Assembly (NCBI GenBank): GCA_014302835.1
Contig: CP060294.1
Span: 2,319,067-2,383,066, forward strand
DNA: 64,000 nt
Reading direction: 5' to 3'
Source: Pedobacter sp. PAMC26386
Lineage (GTDB): Bacteria; Bacteroidota; Bacteroidia; Sphingobacteriales; Sphingobacteriaceae
Both the position numbers and the translations under genes were made by a program. Under the pieces are notes generated by a model. The model made no database searches. It had not been told where the DNA came from and saw only the letters and a list, made by a program, of their open reading frames with translations. This document shows, piece after piece, positions 29,058 to 38,160 of this stretch. How positions within the stretch are numbered: position 1 is the first letter of the stretch; each line of letters opens with the position of its first letter.

Positions 29058-29095
29058 GTTTTTCGGGCGGACGTCAGTTTTTCGGGGGGACGTCA
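29058..29095 (-). repeat. 19-bp tandem repeat at IS end
   Basis: GTTTTTCGGGCGGACGTCA (29058-29076) is followed directly by the same 19 bases with C changed to G (29077-29095). A third copy, inverted, lies at 61940-61958. Confidence 0.8.
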
Positions 29096-29161
29096 CTTCT
29101 CCCAATCTTCTTTTATAACACTAATAATATTTTTGGCAATTTCCTCGTTTACCGTTTTCAT
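29093..29161 (-). pseudogene. IS-truncated start of a small gene (possible immunity/YezG-like)
   Basis: An ATG at 29161 opens MKTVNEEIAKNIISVIKEDW-EK and the stop TGA is supplied by the first bases of the IS end. The pattern 'EEIAKNII...IKEDWEK' resembles the N-terminus of YezG/Imm-type immunity proteins, a weak match by eye. It lies downstream of the T6SS effector/immunity pair on the same strand, so it may have been a second immunity gene. Confidence 0.45.
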
Positions 29162-29279
29162 CTATATTCTCTTTAGTTTATAAACTGACGCTAATGTGTC
29201 TCACCATCTAAAAAAAATATACTTTTCAACATAAATTAACCGATTTCTATGGATAAATAAGTTAGCTTCTCTCAATTCC

Positions 29280-30248
29280 TTATACATCACCTCCATCCAG
29301 GATACTCCATCGGTTACTATTACCTTTAGGTGGCGGGATAATCGTTAATCCAAAAATCAGCCCTGGGTTGTCTGCCTTTAACTTAGCTTTACATTGAAGT
29401 ACCAGTTCATCTTCCTGAAGTAGAATCATTTTATCGGGTAGTTGGTTGATCTCTAAACGCATCAATTCGTGTTCAGGGTGGTAGACAGGTAGCTTTAAAT
29501 CTCTTCTAATAGCCAATAAAGTCAATATTTCTACTGGAAAGACAAAATAATCTGATCGTGAAAATTCTGGACTGAATTCATTTCCATATTCATCGGTGGT
29601 CACATCTTCATTAGACTGTTGTATATGAAAATCGCAAAGTTCATTAATAATGGTAGACAAAAGAGCTGTATCAGTAGTATTCCAGTGAGTCAGTGCCTTT
29701 GTATATTCCCCCATATCTTTCGGATAACTTAACAATTGTCGATCACCCAGATCAACTCCCTGCCATTTACAGAACAGTTCCATAATAAACCAAGGGTAGG
29801 TTGGAGATTCTGTTCCTCCTTGGTATTGTTTGCCTTGTAGCATTTTTATTAAAAGGTTCCCGTATTCCTTTGCCTGATCAGTGCAACCAAGGTATAATAA
29901 TTGTCCCAGGTGCATTACACTGTATTGAAATTGAGTAGAACTTTTATAAGTTGGATAAATAATACCTAAAGTGTAATCCCAATTATTAGTTTCTATCGAA
30001 TAATATGTGCTTTTTACGAGCAGATCATAATTCAGGTACTTTCTTTGCACATATCCATCTACGAATTGCCACATATACCATGAGGCCAGATAACCAAAAT
30101 TTAAACCAACAGAACTGTCATCTTCCTGATTATTTAAATATCCATGCAATTCATTTAGTGGCTCATCAAAATGAGAGTCTGAACTATTTTTGATTTGAAA
30201 ACTTTTCTTTTTTTTGGTGTATGCTACTGCTTTCTCTAAGCTTTCCAT
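29280..30248 (-). CDS. Putative T6SS immunity protein, 322 aa
   Basis: The 322-aa protein has no signal peptide and is rich in aromatic residues and helices (SWYMWQFVDGYVQRKYLNYD, HLGQLLYLGCTDQAKEYGNL). The overall look is like large helical immunity proteins such as Imm49, but I cannot confirm the family. It starts 23 bp after the stop of the nuclease effector gene, on the same strand, which is the standard place for the cognate immunity protein. It would act in the cytoplasm, binding and blocking the nuclease domain. The role rests mainly on context. Confidence 0.65.
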   Translation of the reverse strand: MESLEKAVAYTKKKKSFQIKNSSDSHFDEPLNELHGYLNNQEDDSSVGLNFGYLASWYMWQFVDGYVQRKYLNYDLLVKSTYYSIETNNWDYTLGIIYPTYKSSTQFQYSVMHLGQLLYLGCTDQAKEYGNLLIKMLQGKQYQGGTESPTYPWFIMELFCKWQGVDLGDRQLLSYPKDMGEYTKALTHWNTTDTALLSTIINELCDFHIQQSNEDVTTDEYGNEFSPEFSRSDYFVFPVEILTLLAIRRDLKLPVYHPEHELMRLEINQLPDKMILLQEDELVLQCKAKLKADNPGLIFGLTIIPPPKGNSNRWSILDGGDV

Positions 30249-30271
30249 ATTTTCTATAAATCTTGTTCGTT

Positions 30272-31843
30272 TTAAGGTTTAGGTTTTAACCAGTCTCTTT
30301 TTTCAATGTCCAATAGATTCCCGTCTTTATCAACATATACATCATATTTTTCGACATCTATTGGTCTACCATTCTTTTCCGCTTCTCTAAGTGCTTTATT
30401 TGCTGCTTTAGCTTCTTTAGAACTCACACCGTCAGTATATCCATCCTCCTTATTTTCTGCTCTATTTAATCTATCTTTAGTGTATTCTTCGCCACCCATT
30501 TTTTTCTGATCTCCCTTCAAAGAAATCTCCTTTTTTTGCCCATTTGCCCAAAGTTTTTCCTGTTGCGTTGACTTGACCTCGATCTTCTTCATCGCACCAG
30601 TTTCTGAGTTTTTAGCTACAATATCTACTCCATTTCCTGATTTATTTTGAACTTCATAAAAGGTGTCATATCCATCTTTCTTCAACTTTTCTTTGATAAC
30701 CCTTTCTCCAAAATTCCCTAAGCTCTCTCCTTTTTGCATCGCCATGGCTTCTTTCGCTGATGCAGACACCACCTCACCTAACGTCTTCCCTCCGCTAGCC
30801 TTATCTAATACATTCCCACCTTCCGCAATCTTCTCCGTCAGGTTGACTGTCTCACCAGCTTTGGCTAGTACATTAGCACCTTCACCTGCCTTAGCAGCAA
30901 CATTCGCCACCTCTGCTCCACTAACTACTGCTTTAGCTTCTCCAACTCCTACTGCAAATAAAGCTACTTCAAAAGTCCCCCTACCACCGTATTTCCCCCA
31001 ATCTCTTGGGGACTGCTTAGCGGCCCAATCTTTTGCCTTTACTAAGCCTTCTTTTGTATTCTCTAATGCTGAGTGAGCTGCCTTCTTTACATTTTCCGGA
31101 TTGCTTAACCAATTATACGCATCTACATGGGCTTGTCCAAAATCTGAGGCTGCTTTTTTAAGATTGTCGGTATTAGTTACCCAATCAACTCCGCCTTTAA
31201 CCGCTTTACCTGTAGATACAGCTCCATCTTTTATTTTTCCGGCAGTTTCCACCGGATGAGTAATCGCATTTACACCTGCGTCATAAATCTTATCCTGTAC
31301 ATCTTTTAAAAAAACCAAGCCTTCTCCAATACCTTTTACACCTCCATAAACACCTTCTACAATCCCTAATTTAAAGTTTTCAAGTTTCCCTAATGGCATC
31401 AGGTTATTTCTCTTTTCCTGATCATCAAACTGTTTTTGAAACCAATCATCCACTTTAGCCCCCATTCGTTTCATCTCAGATTTCCCTAGATCCTTCGTGT
31501 TTTTATCTAAGGCAAGCATCGCCATAGGCAAGCTGAAATGGATACTAATCTTTCCACCCAATGCACAACCCAATGTAGAATTTTCTAACAATTTACGATA
31601 TGGACCAATTGTCACCCCTTGCTGTACTCCTGACCACAGAGTGGGTACGGGCTGACAGGCTGATCTGGTCACTGAACAGATACCCATGCAAGAAACATTC
31701 ACATTCGGGACCTTATCTCCCTCTGTTGCTGATTTTTTGCCATAGATACTCACATTTTTATGGTTGGTAACTTTTAGCTGGCAAAATCCAACCCCTTTAT
31801 TACAAATCAGATAAGCACCATCGGGAACATATTTCTTTGCCAT
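30272..31843 (-). CDS. T6SS effector: DUF4280/PAAR-like N-terminus with PD-(D/E)XK-type nuclease C-terminus
   Basis: The 523-aa protein has three parts. Residues 1-105 form a DUF4280 PAAR-like spike tip (VPDGAYLICNKGVGFCQLKV, Cys-rich MGICSVTRSACQPVPTLW, LGCALGGKISIHF). Residues 150-370 are a low-complexity Gly/Ala/Lys helical linker. Residues 375-523 are a putative restriction-endonuclease-like toxin: GNFGERVIKEKL with Glu380, GNGVDIV with Asp407 and KIEVKST with Glu422-x-Lys424, the D-x(n)-E-x-K core. It would be delivered on VgrG into rival cells and cut nucleic acid. It sits between the adaptor (4 bp gap) and the immunity gene (23 bp gap). Confidence 0.85.
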   Translation of the reverse strand: MAKKYVPDGAYLICNKGVGFCQLKVTNHKNVSIYGKKSATEGDKVPNVNVSCMGICSVTRSACQPVPTLWSGVQQGVTIGPYRKLLENSTLGCALGGKISIHFSLPMAMLALDKNTKDLGKSEMKRMGAKVDDWFQKQFDDQEKRNNLMPLGKLENFKLGIVEGVYGGVKGIGEGLVFLKDVQDKIYDAGVNAITHPVETAGKIKDGAVSTGKAVKGGVDWVTNTDNLKKAASDFGQAHVDAYNWLSNPENVKKAAHSALENTKEGLVKAKDWAAKQSPRDWGKYGGRGTFEVALFAVGVGEAKAVVSGAEVANVAAKAGEGANVLAKAGETVNLTEKIAEGGNVLDKASGGKTLGEVVSASAKEAMAMQKGESLGNFGERVIKEKLKKDGYDTFYEVQNKSGNGVDIVAKNSETGAMKKIEVKSTQQEKLWANGQKKEISLKGDQKKMGGEEYTKDRLNRAENKEDGYTDGVSSKEAKAANKALREAEKNGRPIDVEKYDVYVDKDGNLLDIEKRDWLKPKP

Positions 31844-31847
31844 CTTT

Positions 31848-32711
31848 TTAGGTATTTAAAGGTAAAGCGGTACAAAGATTTCGATACATTAAAGTCCCTT
31901 CAATGCCATATTGTGTTAACTGAGCAGATTCAGTAATCCAATGATCACCGTCAAAACTATAATCTTCCAGATGAAACCCCTCTATATGTGTATTCAAGTT
32001 ATAAATACCAGTTAGTCTCTGGAGTAGTTCCGCAATTCCGTCTTTGTCCAGTCCCTTCTGGTCAATTTCACCCGCTATATTTATACTGCATTGTCTGGTA
32101 AATTTATCATATGCCTTTAGCTTTTTCTCTGTTCTAAAAGGCAAAGCAAACTCACCAACTGCGTTAGGTATCTCCCTGCACCCTTTGGTTGAATATTCAT
32201 GAGACTGATCAAAGATTTCATGATATAAACCAGGTAACAAGGCGTGATATAAATAAGAACTCTGCAATACCTTTTCTAATTCCCCTTTCGTATATAATAA
32301 ATTAACAGATGTATTAATTACTGTTTTACTTTCCTCGTCATTTTTGTATTTCTCAGCAAGACCAGGTTTGATTTGTTGCCACAATTCCCTGATTTTATCC
32401 ATATTCAATACCCGAATAATTTTACCAGTAGCATCTGTCTCCACTACTATATTTTTCCTGAGTGTTGCCAATTCTAAATCCCAACGATCCGAACCATCTG
32501 TTTTAAGTTGCCATTGACGCAAAAGTTTTACAGTAAAGACGAACCCCTTTTCCGCTGTTTTCTCAAGCGTTAGTAACACATCAGTTTCTATCTCATTGTG
32601 ATAGTGGAAGGTGTCCAGTGTATAAGTTATATCCTGAGTGATGCGATATTTACGGCTATTTTGTAATCCGGTGCAAATATCCAGTTGATATTCTTTTTCC
32701 TGAAGTATCAT
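31848..32711 (-). CDS. Bacteroidota T6SS effector adaptor/chaperone-like protein
   Basis: The 287-aa cytoplasmic-looking protein of alternating strands and helices has no catalytic motif. It lies between VgrG (1-bp gap) and the PAAR-like effector (4-bp gap), the usual place for a protein that loads an effector on VgrG. Its pattern recurs in the protein at 49282 (ETDATGKIIRVLN...LWQQIKPGL against DLNPSGKIKDVTN...KWETLKASL; LQSSYLYHALLPGLY against LFHSSLFRGFYNQPF), which is also directly upstream of a PAAR-like effector. I infer an adaptor family; no named domain is recognised. Confidence 0.65.
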   Translation of the reverse strand: MILQEKEYQLDICTGLQNSRKYRITQDITYTLDTFHYHNEIETDVLLTLEKTAEKGFVFTVKLLRQWQLKTDGSDRWDLELATLRKNIVVETDATGKIIRVLNMDKIRELWQQIKPGLAEKYKNDEESKTVINTSVNLLYTKGELEKVLQSSYLYHALLPGLYHEIFDQSHEYSTKGCREIPNAVGEFALPFRTEKKLKAYDKFTRQCSINIAGEIDQKGLDKDGIAELLQRLTGIYNLNTHIEGFHLEDYSFDGDHWITESAQLTQYGIEGTLMYRNLCTALPLNT

Positions 32712-32712
32712 C

Positions 32713-34596
32713 CTACGACTTATTAATTTCTACCTTACCTCCGTTAACTGAAGCTAATGTTTTAGCACTCACAATAACATTCTTTTGTCCGTCAATCACC
32801 AGATCATTTTCATTAGCAGTAATGGTAACCGCTTTTGCTTTTCCATCTAAAAGATCTTCTCCCTCAATAGTGATAGTTTTCCCTTTCATATCAATGGTTT
32901 GCGTGGCTGCTGCCTGTTGTTCCGGCGTAGCGCCCTCGGCAGGGGCCAGATTACCTATAGTGATTTTGGCAGACTGTATATCAATACTTTCGCTAAAATT
33001 CACGCTTAATGTCTTTCCAGTAATCGCAACATGACCATCTTTATTCAAAGTGATCGTACTATCACCTGTATGGATTACAATTTTATCATTGGCCTGTGCC
33101 GTTACCTTACCCTGACCATTTTTGATATTAATAAAATTACCTGCATTTGTACCCAGGAATAAGGCATGGCCTAAGTCATCAAAACTTAAAGCACTTCCTT
33201 TCCGGGAAGTCAATCCCTTAGTATTACTATTCTTAAATCCTTTACTATCCCCACTTTTACCATGGTAAACACTGCCCATTACCACTGGTCTGGCAATATT
33301 ACCCTCTTCAAATGCAATAACTACCTGATCACCTTTTTCAGGGATCACATGAAAGCCTCTGTTTGCTCCTGTATCTCCACTTCCAGCATTTGGACTCACT
33401 ACTCTTAACCATTCGGTATCATCATTGGCCTGACAAGCCCACTTAAATTTAACTTTTACCCGGCCTTGCCCCTGAGGATCATCATTTGCAATAACATCGG
33501 CTAATTGCATATCAGGTTGTGGATTATGAGTCACACTCACTGGTACACGTTCAGTATCGGCAGGTATAGCTTGGAAAGTATTGTGGTAATGTCCAATACC
33601 ATCAATCTGATGAGATACAGAGGTGACCAGAAATTTCCCAAAATCTTCTATTAAAAAGTCATTCAAATTCCTGACACTCATGCTAATGTCTACAACACTC
33701 CCAATAGCAACCTGTGGATTATCACCTTTACAATGAATATGAACTAAACCAGACATAATCGATTCCTGTTCATTCTTCACGAAACGATCAATTTCCATTT
33801 TATTATCCGCTCTTGTAACTAAAGGTTGATTATAGGTTTTACTATAAACAGAATTAGAAGCCGCAATAACATGGGCCATATCCGGCACCCCTCCACTCCG
33901 CCCCTCACCTTTTGCAGTCAATAATTCGTCCTGTTTTGGGTTGTAAGCAAATTTCATATATTTCAATGGCGCGATCTCCATTCCATACTGGATATTATTC
34001 AGATCACGTCCATAAATGAGTTTAACTTCTTTCAACTCATCTGGCTTTCCAAAAACCAGACTCGTACCATTGTAGAAAAACCATTCGTGATATTGTGCAG
34101 AAAGCCGATTGATAAACTCAAAATCACTTTCGCGGTATTGAATCAGGTAGTCAATTGGTTCCTTACGACTCGGGCTGATTTCCTTATAGAGATCATTTGC
34201 AGGTACATCATTAGTAGCCTGACTGATAATAGCCTTTAAATCTTTATTTAAATAAGAACCCAGATCTGGTCCCCGATCAATTAAAATTGTCGGGCTGAAA
34301 CCACTAATAATAATATCACCCATAAAGCCATGCGCCTGTGCAATCTCTACCTTGGTGATAATACCCGAAAAGCGATTCTCTGAACCAGGGATATCACCAA
34401 ATTCTACTGTCAGGTTTTTACCTATAAACTCCTTTGAATTTTTTAGCGAAAGCGCCCCTGGAAGTTCAATCTGATCCTGGTTAAAACGCAGTTCAAAAGT
34501 ATGGTGTTCATTGAAGCGTTGATTCAGATTGAAACTGGAGAACGTAGATATAGGTGTCCCTTCTATGTTAATCTCCACCTTTACTTTGTGTTCCAT
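32713..34596 (-). CDS. tssI: T6SS spike protein VgrG (TssI)
   Basis: The 627-aa protein has the gp27-like N-terminal region (to about 350, SAQYHEWFFYNGTSLVFG) and a gp5-like OB-fold at about 362-450 (VIANDDPQGQGRVKVKFKWA, RVVSPNAGSGDTGANRGFHV, PVVMGSVYHG). A C-terminal beta-helix needle of repeating short strands follows. It trimerises as the T6SS spike and carries the PAAR-like effector encoded two genes downstream. It is first in a tight four-gene operon on the minus strand, 100 bp after the second Hcp gene. Confidence 0.93.
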   Translation of the reverse strand: MEHKVKVEINIEGTPISTFSSFNLNQRFNEHHTFELRFNQDQIELPGALSLKNSKEFIGKNLTVEFGDIPGSENRFSGIITKVEIAQAHGFMGDIIISGFSPTILIDRGPDLGSYLNKDLKAIISQATNDVPANDLYKEISPSRKEPIDYLIQYRESDFEFINRLSAQYHEWFFYNGTSLVFGKPDELKEVKLIYGRDLNNIQYGMEIAPLKYMKFAYNPKQDELLTAKGEGRSGGVPDMAHVIAASNSVYSKTYNQPLVTRADNKMEIDRFVKNEQESIMSGLVHIHCKGDNPQVAIGSVVDISMSVRNLNDFLIEDFGKFLVTSVSHQIDGIGHYHNTFQAIPADTERVPVSVTHNPQPDMQLADVIANDDPQGQGRVKVKFKWACQANDDTEWLRVVSPNAGSGDTGANRGFHVIPEKGDQVVIAFEEGNIARPVVMGSVYHGKSGDSKGFKNSNTKGLTSRKGSALSFDDLGHALFLGTNAGNFINIKNGQGKVTAQANDKIVIHTGDSTITLNKDGHVAITGKTLSVNFSESIDIQSAKITIGNLAPAEGATPEQQAAATQTIDMKGKTITIEGEDLLDGKAKAVTITANENDLVIDGQKNVIVSAKTLASVNGGKVEINKS

Positions 34597-34696
34597 TACA
34601 TTGATATTTGGAAAAAATTTAAATGATGATGAAAGATCAGATTTGAATTAACAATGCCATCCAGAAAATCATAGATGGCATTGTTATTAACCTAAA

Positions 34697-35092
34697 TTAA
34701 GCTTTAGGCCAATCATTGGTGTGTTCAGCATTGCCGATTTTCAACTTACGTGCTGATACGACAAAGCTTAAAGTCATCGGGGTATTGTCGTTAACGGCAA
34801 TCCCTTCATTGTACTGGATGATGTAACCATCTTCAAAATGCAATTCTTTCATCTTTGCATCTTCTTCTCCTTTTTTGAAGACAATTGTACCTGCCTGAGG
34901 CTTGTACTGGTTATTCACCATAGATTCAATCACTGAAGTATCTTCAGTAGATTCAATTTCAAGATGAATGGTTCCACCATAAACTCCTGATGACGGACGT
35001 CCCTTTGCGTCCACATCTCTGTTTAATGAATAGCTGCACTGCAGCACATCGAATTCTTTTGACCCTAGAGTCAATCTGGTTTTAAATGCCAT
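34697..35092 (-). CDS. tssD: T6SS tube protein TssD/Hcp (second copy)
   Basis: The 131-aa Bacteroidota-type Hcp has the conserved start MAFKTRLTLGSKEFDVLQCS, the DVDAKGRPSSGVYGGTIHLE loop, a YIIQYNEG strand and the end GNAEHTNDWPKA. It forms stacked hexameric rings, the T6SS inner tube. It follows the other copy by 36 bp. The two differ mainly in the middle strands (for example VINNQYKP context and NDNTPMTLSF), so each may bind different cargo. No structural T6SS genes (TssB/C/F/G/K, ClpV) lie in the window. Confidence 0.92.
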   Translation of the reverse strand: MAFKTRLTLGSKEFDVLQCSYSLNRDVDAKGRPSSGVYGGTIHLEIESTEDTSVIESMVNNQYKPQAGTIVFKKGEEDAKMKELHFEDGYIIQYNEGIAVNDNTPMTLSFVVSARKLKIGNAEHTNDWPKA

Positions 35093-35128
35093 GATAATGT
35101 TTTTTTAATGTTAAACGTTCAATTACAA

Positions 35129-35524
35129 TTAAGCCTTAGGCCAGTCATTCGTGTGTTCTGCATTACCCAGTTTTAATTTACGGGCAGAGATCTGGAATTT
35201 TAATGTCATTGGATTAGCTCCAGTGATATTGATTCCTTCTGAATACCTAACGATGTATCCATCTTCGAAATGAACTTCCTTCATCTTGGCATCTTCTTCA
35301 GATTTTTTGATCAGAAGAGTACCAGTTAAAGGTTTGTATTGATTGTTTACCATTGCTTCAACAATTGAGGTATCTTCGGTAGATTCGATTTCGATATCGA
35401 TTGTTCCACCATACACTCCGGAAGAGGGTCTTCCTTTTGCATCCACATCACGGTTTAGAGAATAGGCACACTGAAGTACATCGTACTCCTTGCCCGAAAA
35501 GGTTAATCTTGCTTTGAAAGCCAT
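35129..35524 (-). CDS. tssD: T6SS tube protein TssD/Hcp (first copy)
   Basis: The 131-aa Hcp starts MAFKARLTFSGKEYDVLQCA and shares the DVDAKGRPSSGVYGGT core and the GNAEHTNDWPKA end with its neighbour. It is the first gene of the minus-strand T6SS island, so its promoter should lie in the 35525-36190 gap. Tandem Hcp paralogues are common in Bacteroidota, where the stacked tube may be mixed. Confidence 0.92.
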   Translation of the reverse strand: MAFKARLTFSGKEYDVLQCAYSLNRDVDAKGRPSSGVYGGTIDIEIESTEDTSIVEAMVNNQYKPLTGTLLIKKSEEDAKMKEVHFEDGYIVRYSEGINITGANPMTLKFQISARKLKLGNAEHTNDWPKA

Positions 35525-36190
35525 AACTTTTTGTTTTAGGGTTATTATTATTTATCTAATTGTAAACACCACTACAACAATCTAGCCATTATTCACTCAT
35601 AATCAACAAGATATAACATTAACAACAAGTTTCGAATGTAAGTCACCTTTTGTCGGTTCCTAAATCGTATAATTCTCCCAACTGAGTACATCTATCGATA
35701 CAGGTTAATATATAAAGAGAGTTTATCGTTGTTTCATTTAATAGACAAAAAGAACTCCATATTGTCTTGTTTGTCATACAAAACACACTCAGGTCACCGC
35801 CTTAGGATACTCGAAATTTTAAATAACTATTTTTAAGCCCATGCCCGAGTAGACGCCAACTCTATAATGCTAACTCATTTCAAATAGAGTGTGCGTTGAA
35901 CGAATTCATGAGCCATAAACAACAATATCTCCTCCTACAATTTCAATTTGAAAAAGTAAGATTTTATTGTACCTTAGATAGGCCCAACGGCAAAATAACC
36001 TACAAAAACACTAGAATTTAGAAATACAAAAAAAAGACTACTAATTAAATAGACTTTATTATATTTGCCCTCGATTTTAACTAAAGTAAAACGATTATTC
36101 TGGAGTACTTCTACGCTGAAGACTCAGATTTAATTGGTTTAAAGTTGAGATAAAAATATAAAAAACCTTAAAAAAAAAACTTATCCTAGC
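35525..36190. other. Intergenic region between divergent T6SS and sigma-factor operons
   Basis: 666 AT-rich bases with no supported gene. It must hold the promoters of the Hcp gene (minus) and the sigma gene (plus). A candidate -7 box for the latter is listed separately. No other structure was noticed. Confidence 0.5.
36060..36067 (+). promoter_or_regulatory. Candidate -7 box TATATTTG for the sigma-factor gene
   Basis: An exact match to the Bacteroidota -7 consensus TAnnTTTG, 124 bp before the ATG at 36191. I see no good TTTG -33 box, so support is partial. Confidence 0.35.
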
Positions 36191-36766
36191 ATGCCTGATT
36201 ACAATGCGTATTCGGATATTGAATTAACAGACTTACTGAAAGCCGGAAAACATGATGCTTATGCTGAAATTTATAACCGGTACATATTTGTCCTGTTAAA
36301 TCACGCAAATAATAAACTGCGCAACCGTGAGGAGGCTAAAGATGTTGTTCATGAAGTTTTTGCTATGTTGTGGTCTAAACGCAAGAATTTACAAATAACT
36401 AACCTCTCAGGTTATCTCTATACATCAGTCCGGAATATCATCCTGAACCAGATCGTTCATAAAGAAGTTCAGGATAAATATATCCACTCTATTACAGACT
36501 TCGCAAAACAAGGAAGCCCGATCACGGATCATCTTGTCAGAGAACATCAGCTCTCCGAATTAATAGAGAAAGAAATTGCTGCTCTCCCCCCTAAAATGCG
36601 TAAGGTCTTTGAACTCAATAGAAAAGATCATTTAAGCCACAAAGATATTTCCTCAGTACTGAATATTTCAGAACAAACAGTGAGTAAACATATCACTAAT
36701 GCCTTGAGAATTCTAAGGACCAAACTCGGTCTTTATCTCTATTTATTCTGGTTTTTCCATCGCTAA
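36191..36766 (+). CDS. ECF sigma factor (FecI/RpoE-like)
   Basis: The 191-aa protein has region 2 (AYAEIYNRYIFVLLNHANNK, DVVHEVFAMLWSKR) and region 4 (LPPKMRKVFELNRKDHLSHK, DISSVLNISEQTVSKHI). The hydrophobic aromatic tail YLYLFWFFHR is typical of this group. It starts a plus-strand operon with the FecR gene 83 bp downstream and the SusC/SusD/TlpA genes beyond. It would activate the SusC promoter when the FecR anti-sigma is signalled by the receptor. Confidence 0.95.
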   Translation: MPDYNAYSDIELTDLLKAGKHDAYAEIYNRYIFVLLNHANNKLRNREEAKDVVHEVFAMLWSKRKNLQITNLSGYLYTSVRNIILNQIVHKEVQDKYIHSITDFAKQGSPITDHLVREHQLSELIEKEIAALPPKMRKVFELNRKDHLSHKDISSVLNISEQTVSKHITNALRILRTKLGLYLYLFWFFHR

Positions 36767-36849
36767 ATAAATTATTTTCATTTTCTTTTACCTGTTCCGC
36801 TTTGCTTAATTGTCTTACAATTAGTGAAGGGATTCACATCCTTAAAAAT

Positions 36850-37968
36850 ATGCAGGAAAAAGAGATCAACGAAATCATTCATAAATACAAAAACGGAATA
36901 GCTTCTGAAGAAGAAAAAGCTCTTCTGGAAAGCTGGTATTTACAATATCAGGAACCAGGTGAGTTCAAATACGAATTACAAGACCGGCTTGAAGATGCAG
37001 AGGAGCTCTGGGAATGTCTCCAACATCAAAAACCGATACACCACCTCACATTATGGCCAAAAATTGTTGCAGCGATGCTAATCATAGCGCTCTCCAGCAT
37101 TTTTTTACTCAAAAAGAAGATCATCTCACCGACTTTATCCAAACAAACTGTTCAACAGGATATTTTACCGGGTGGAAATAAAGCAGTCCTGACACTGGCC
37201 GATGGAACTCAAGTTTCTCTGACTGACGCCAAAAATGGAGAAATCGCAGATCAGTCGGGGGTGCAGCTTGATAAAGCTGCCGACGGACAGCTTGTTTATA
37301 TCAATACTGGCGATAAAAAATCATCGCAAACACCAGATTCCAATACGATAGCAACACCTAAAGGCGGTCAATTTCAGATCCATCTGCCAGATGGGTCGCG
37401 GGTATGGTTGAATGCCACTTCTTCTTTAAAATACCCGGTTTGTTTTGTCGGTGCGAAAGAAAGAAAAGTAGAATTAAAAGGAGAAGCTTATTTTGAGGTC
37501 GCTAAGGATAAAACCAAACCTTTTATTGTTAAAACTGAAAGTCAGGAAGTTAAGGTATTAGGAACCCATTTCAATATAAATGCCTATGCAAATGAAGGTT
37601 CAGTTAAAACTACTTTGCTAGAAGGAAGTGTACAGGTAACTTCTAATCATATCACTGAACAGATTATGCCGGGTCAGCAGGCTATCCTAATCAACAATCA
37701 CTTTAATATTATTTCGGTCGATACACAAGAAGCAATCGCATGGAAAAAAGGGAATTTTGACTTTGATAATGCCGATATTAAAACTGTAATGCGCCAGTTA
37801 TCCCGATGGTATGATGTTCAGATCATCTATGAAGGCGAATTACCGAAATCCCATTACTCAGGATTTCTTCCCAGAAACAACAATATATCAGTGATTCTTA
37901 ACATGCTGAAAAAGACAGGAAAGATCAATTTCAAAATTGACAAAAATACTGTTACCATATATAAATAA
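36850..37968 (+). CDS. FecR-family anti-sigma factor
   Basis: The 372-aa protein starts at the ATG at 36850 (MQEKEINEIIHKYKNGIASE); the longer frame from 36802 adds a stretch without homology to FecR N-termini. The cytoplasmic anti-sigma part comes first, then one membrane helix (LWPKIVAAMLIIALSSIFLL), then the FecR domain (TPKGGQFQIHLPDGSRVWLN, GEAYFEVAKDKTKPFIVKTE, LGTHFNINAY). The DUF4974 C-terminus (FDFDNADIKTVMRQLSRWYD, FKIDKNTVTIYK) contacts the receptor's STN domain. The operon position is as expected. Confidence 0.95.
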   Translation: MQEKEINEIIHKYKNGIASEEEKALLESWYLQYQEPGEFKYELQDRLEDAEELWECLQHQKPIHHLTLWPKIVAAMLIIALSSIFLLKKKIISPTLSKQTVQQDILPGGNKAVLTLADGTQVSLTDAKNGEIADQSGVQLDKAADGQLVYINTGDKKSSQTPDSNTIATPKGGQFQIHLPDGSRVWLNATSSLKYPVCFVGAKERKVELKGEAYFEVAKDKTKPFIVKTESQEVKVLGTHFNINAYANEGSVKTTLLEGSVQVTSNHITEQIMPGQQAILINNHFNIISVDTQEAIAWKKGNFDFDNADIKTVMRQLSRWYDVQIIYEGELPKSHYSGFLPRNNNISVILNMLKKTGKINFKIDKNTVTIYK

Positions 37969-38160
37969 GTAGTAATTAATATAAAAAAGAAAGGAGAGAG
38001 AAATAGAAAAAGACGAACCAAACAACCTGAACCAATTTCCAACAGATAAAAGCCGCAGAATGCGCTAACACTCTACGGCTCAAATTCCGTAAAACGGATA
38101 TGTCGGAAAACAGTTAATTAAATCTTGAGAATCAAACTAACATTAACCTAAACTAAAGGT

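Larger units (their letters stand above)
27861..29095 (-). mobile_element. IS407-type IS3 element, copy 2
   Basis: The element begins TGACTTCCCCCC at 27861 and ends with the complement of TGACGTCCCCCC at 29095, giving 1235 bp. Secondary inverted matches follow inside (TTCGAAAATCGGG near 27892, and GTCGAAAAAATCGGG on the other strand near 29028). The right end carries a 19-bp tandem repeat (29058-29095). It inserted into a gene whose first 22 codons remain at 29093-29161. Confidence 0.75.

Noticed and set aside
29058-29095. Tandem repeat considered as a CRISPR or iteron array
   Set aside because: There are only two adjacent units without spacers, and they coincide with an IS end.
30306-31076. 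Plus-strand frames of 67 and 137 codons within the T6SS effector gene
   Set aside because: They arise from the low-complexity Ala/Gly/Lys linker read on the other strand.
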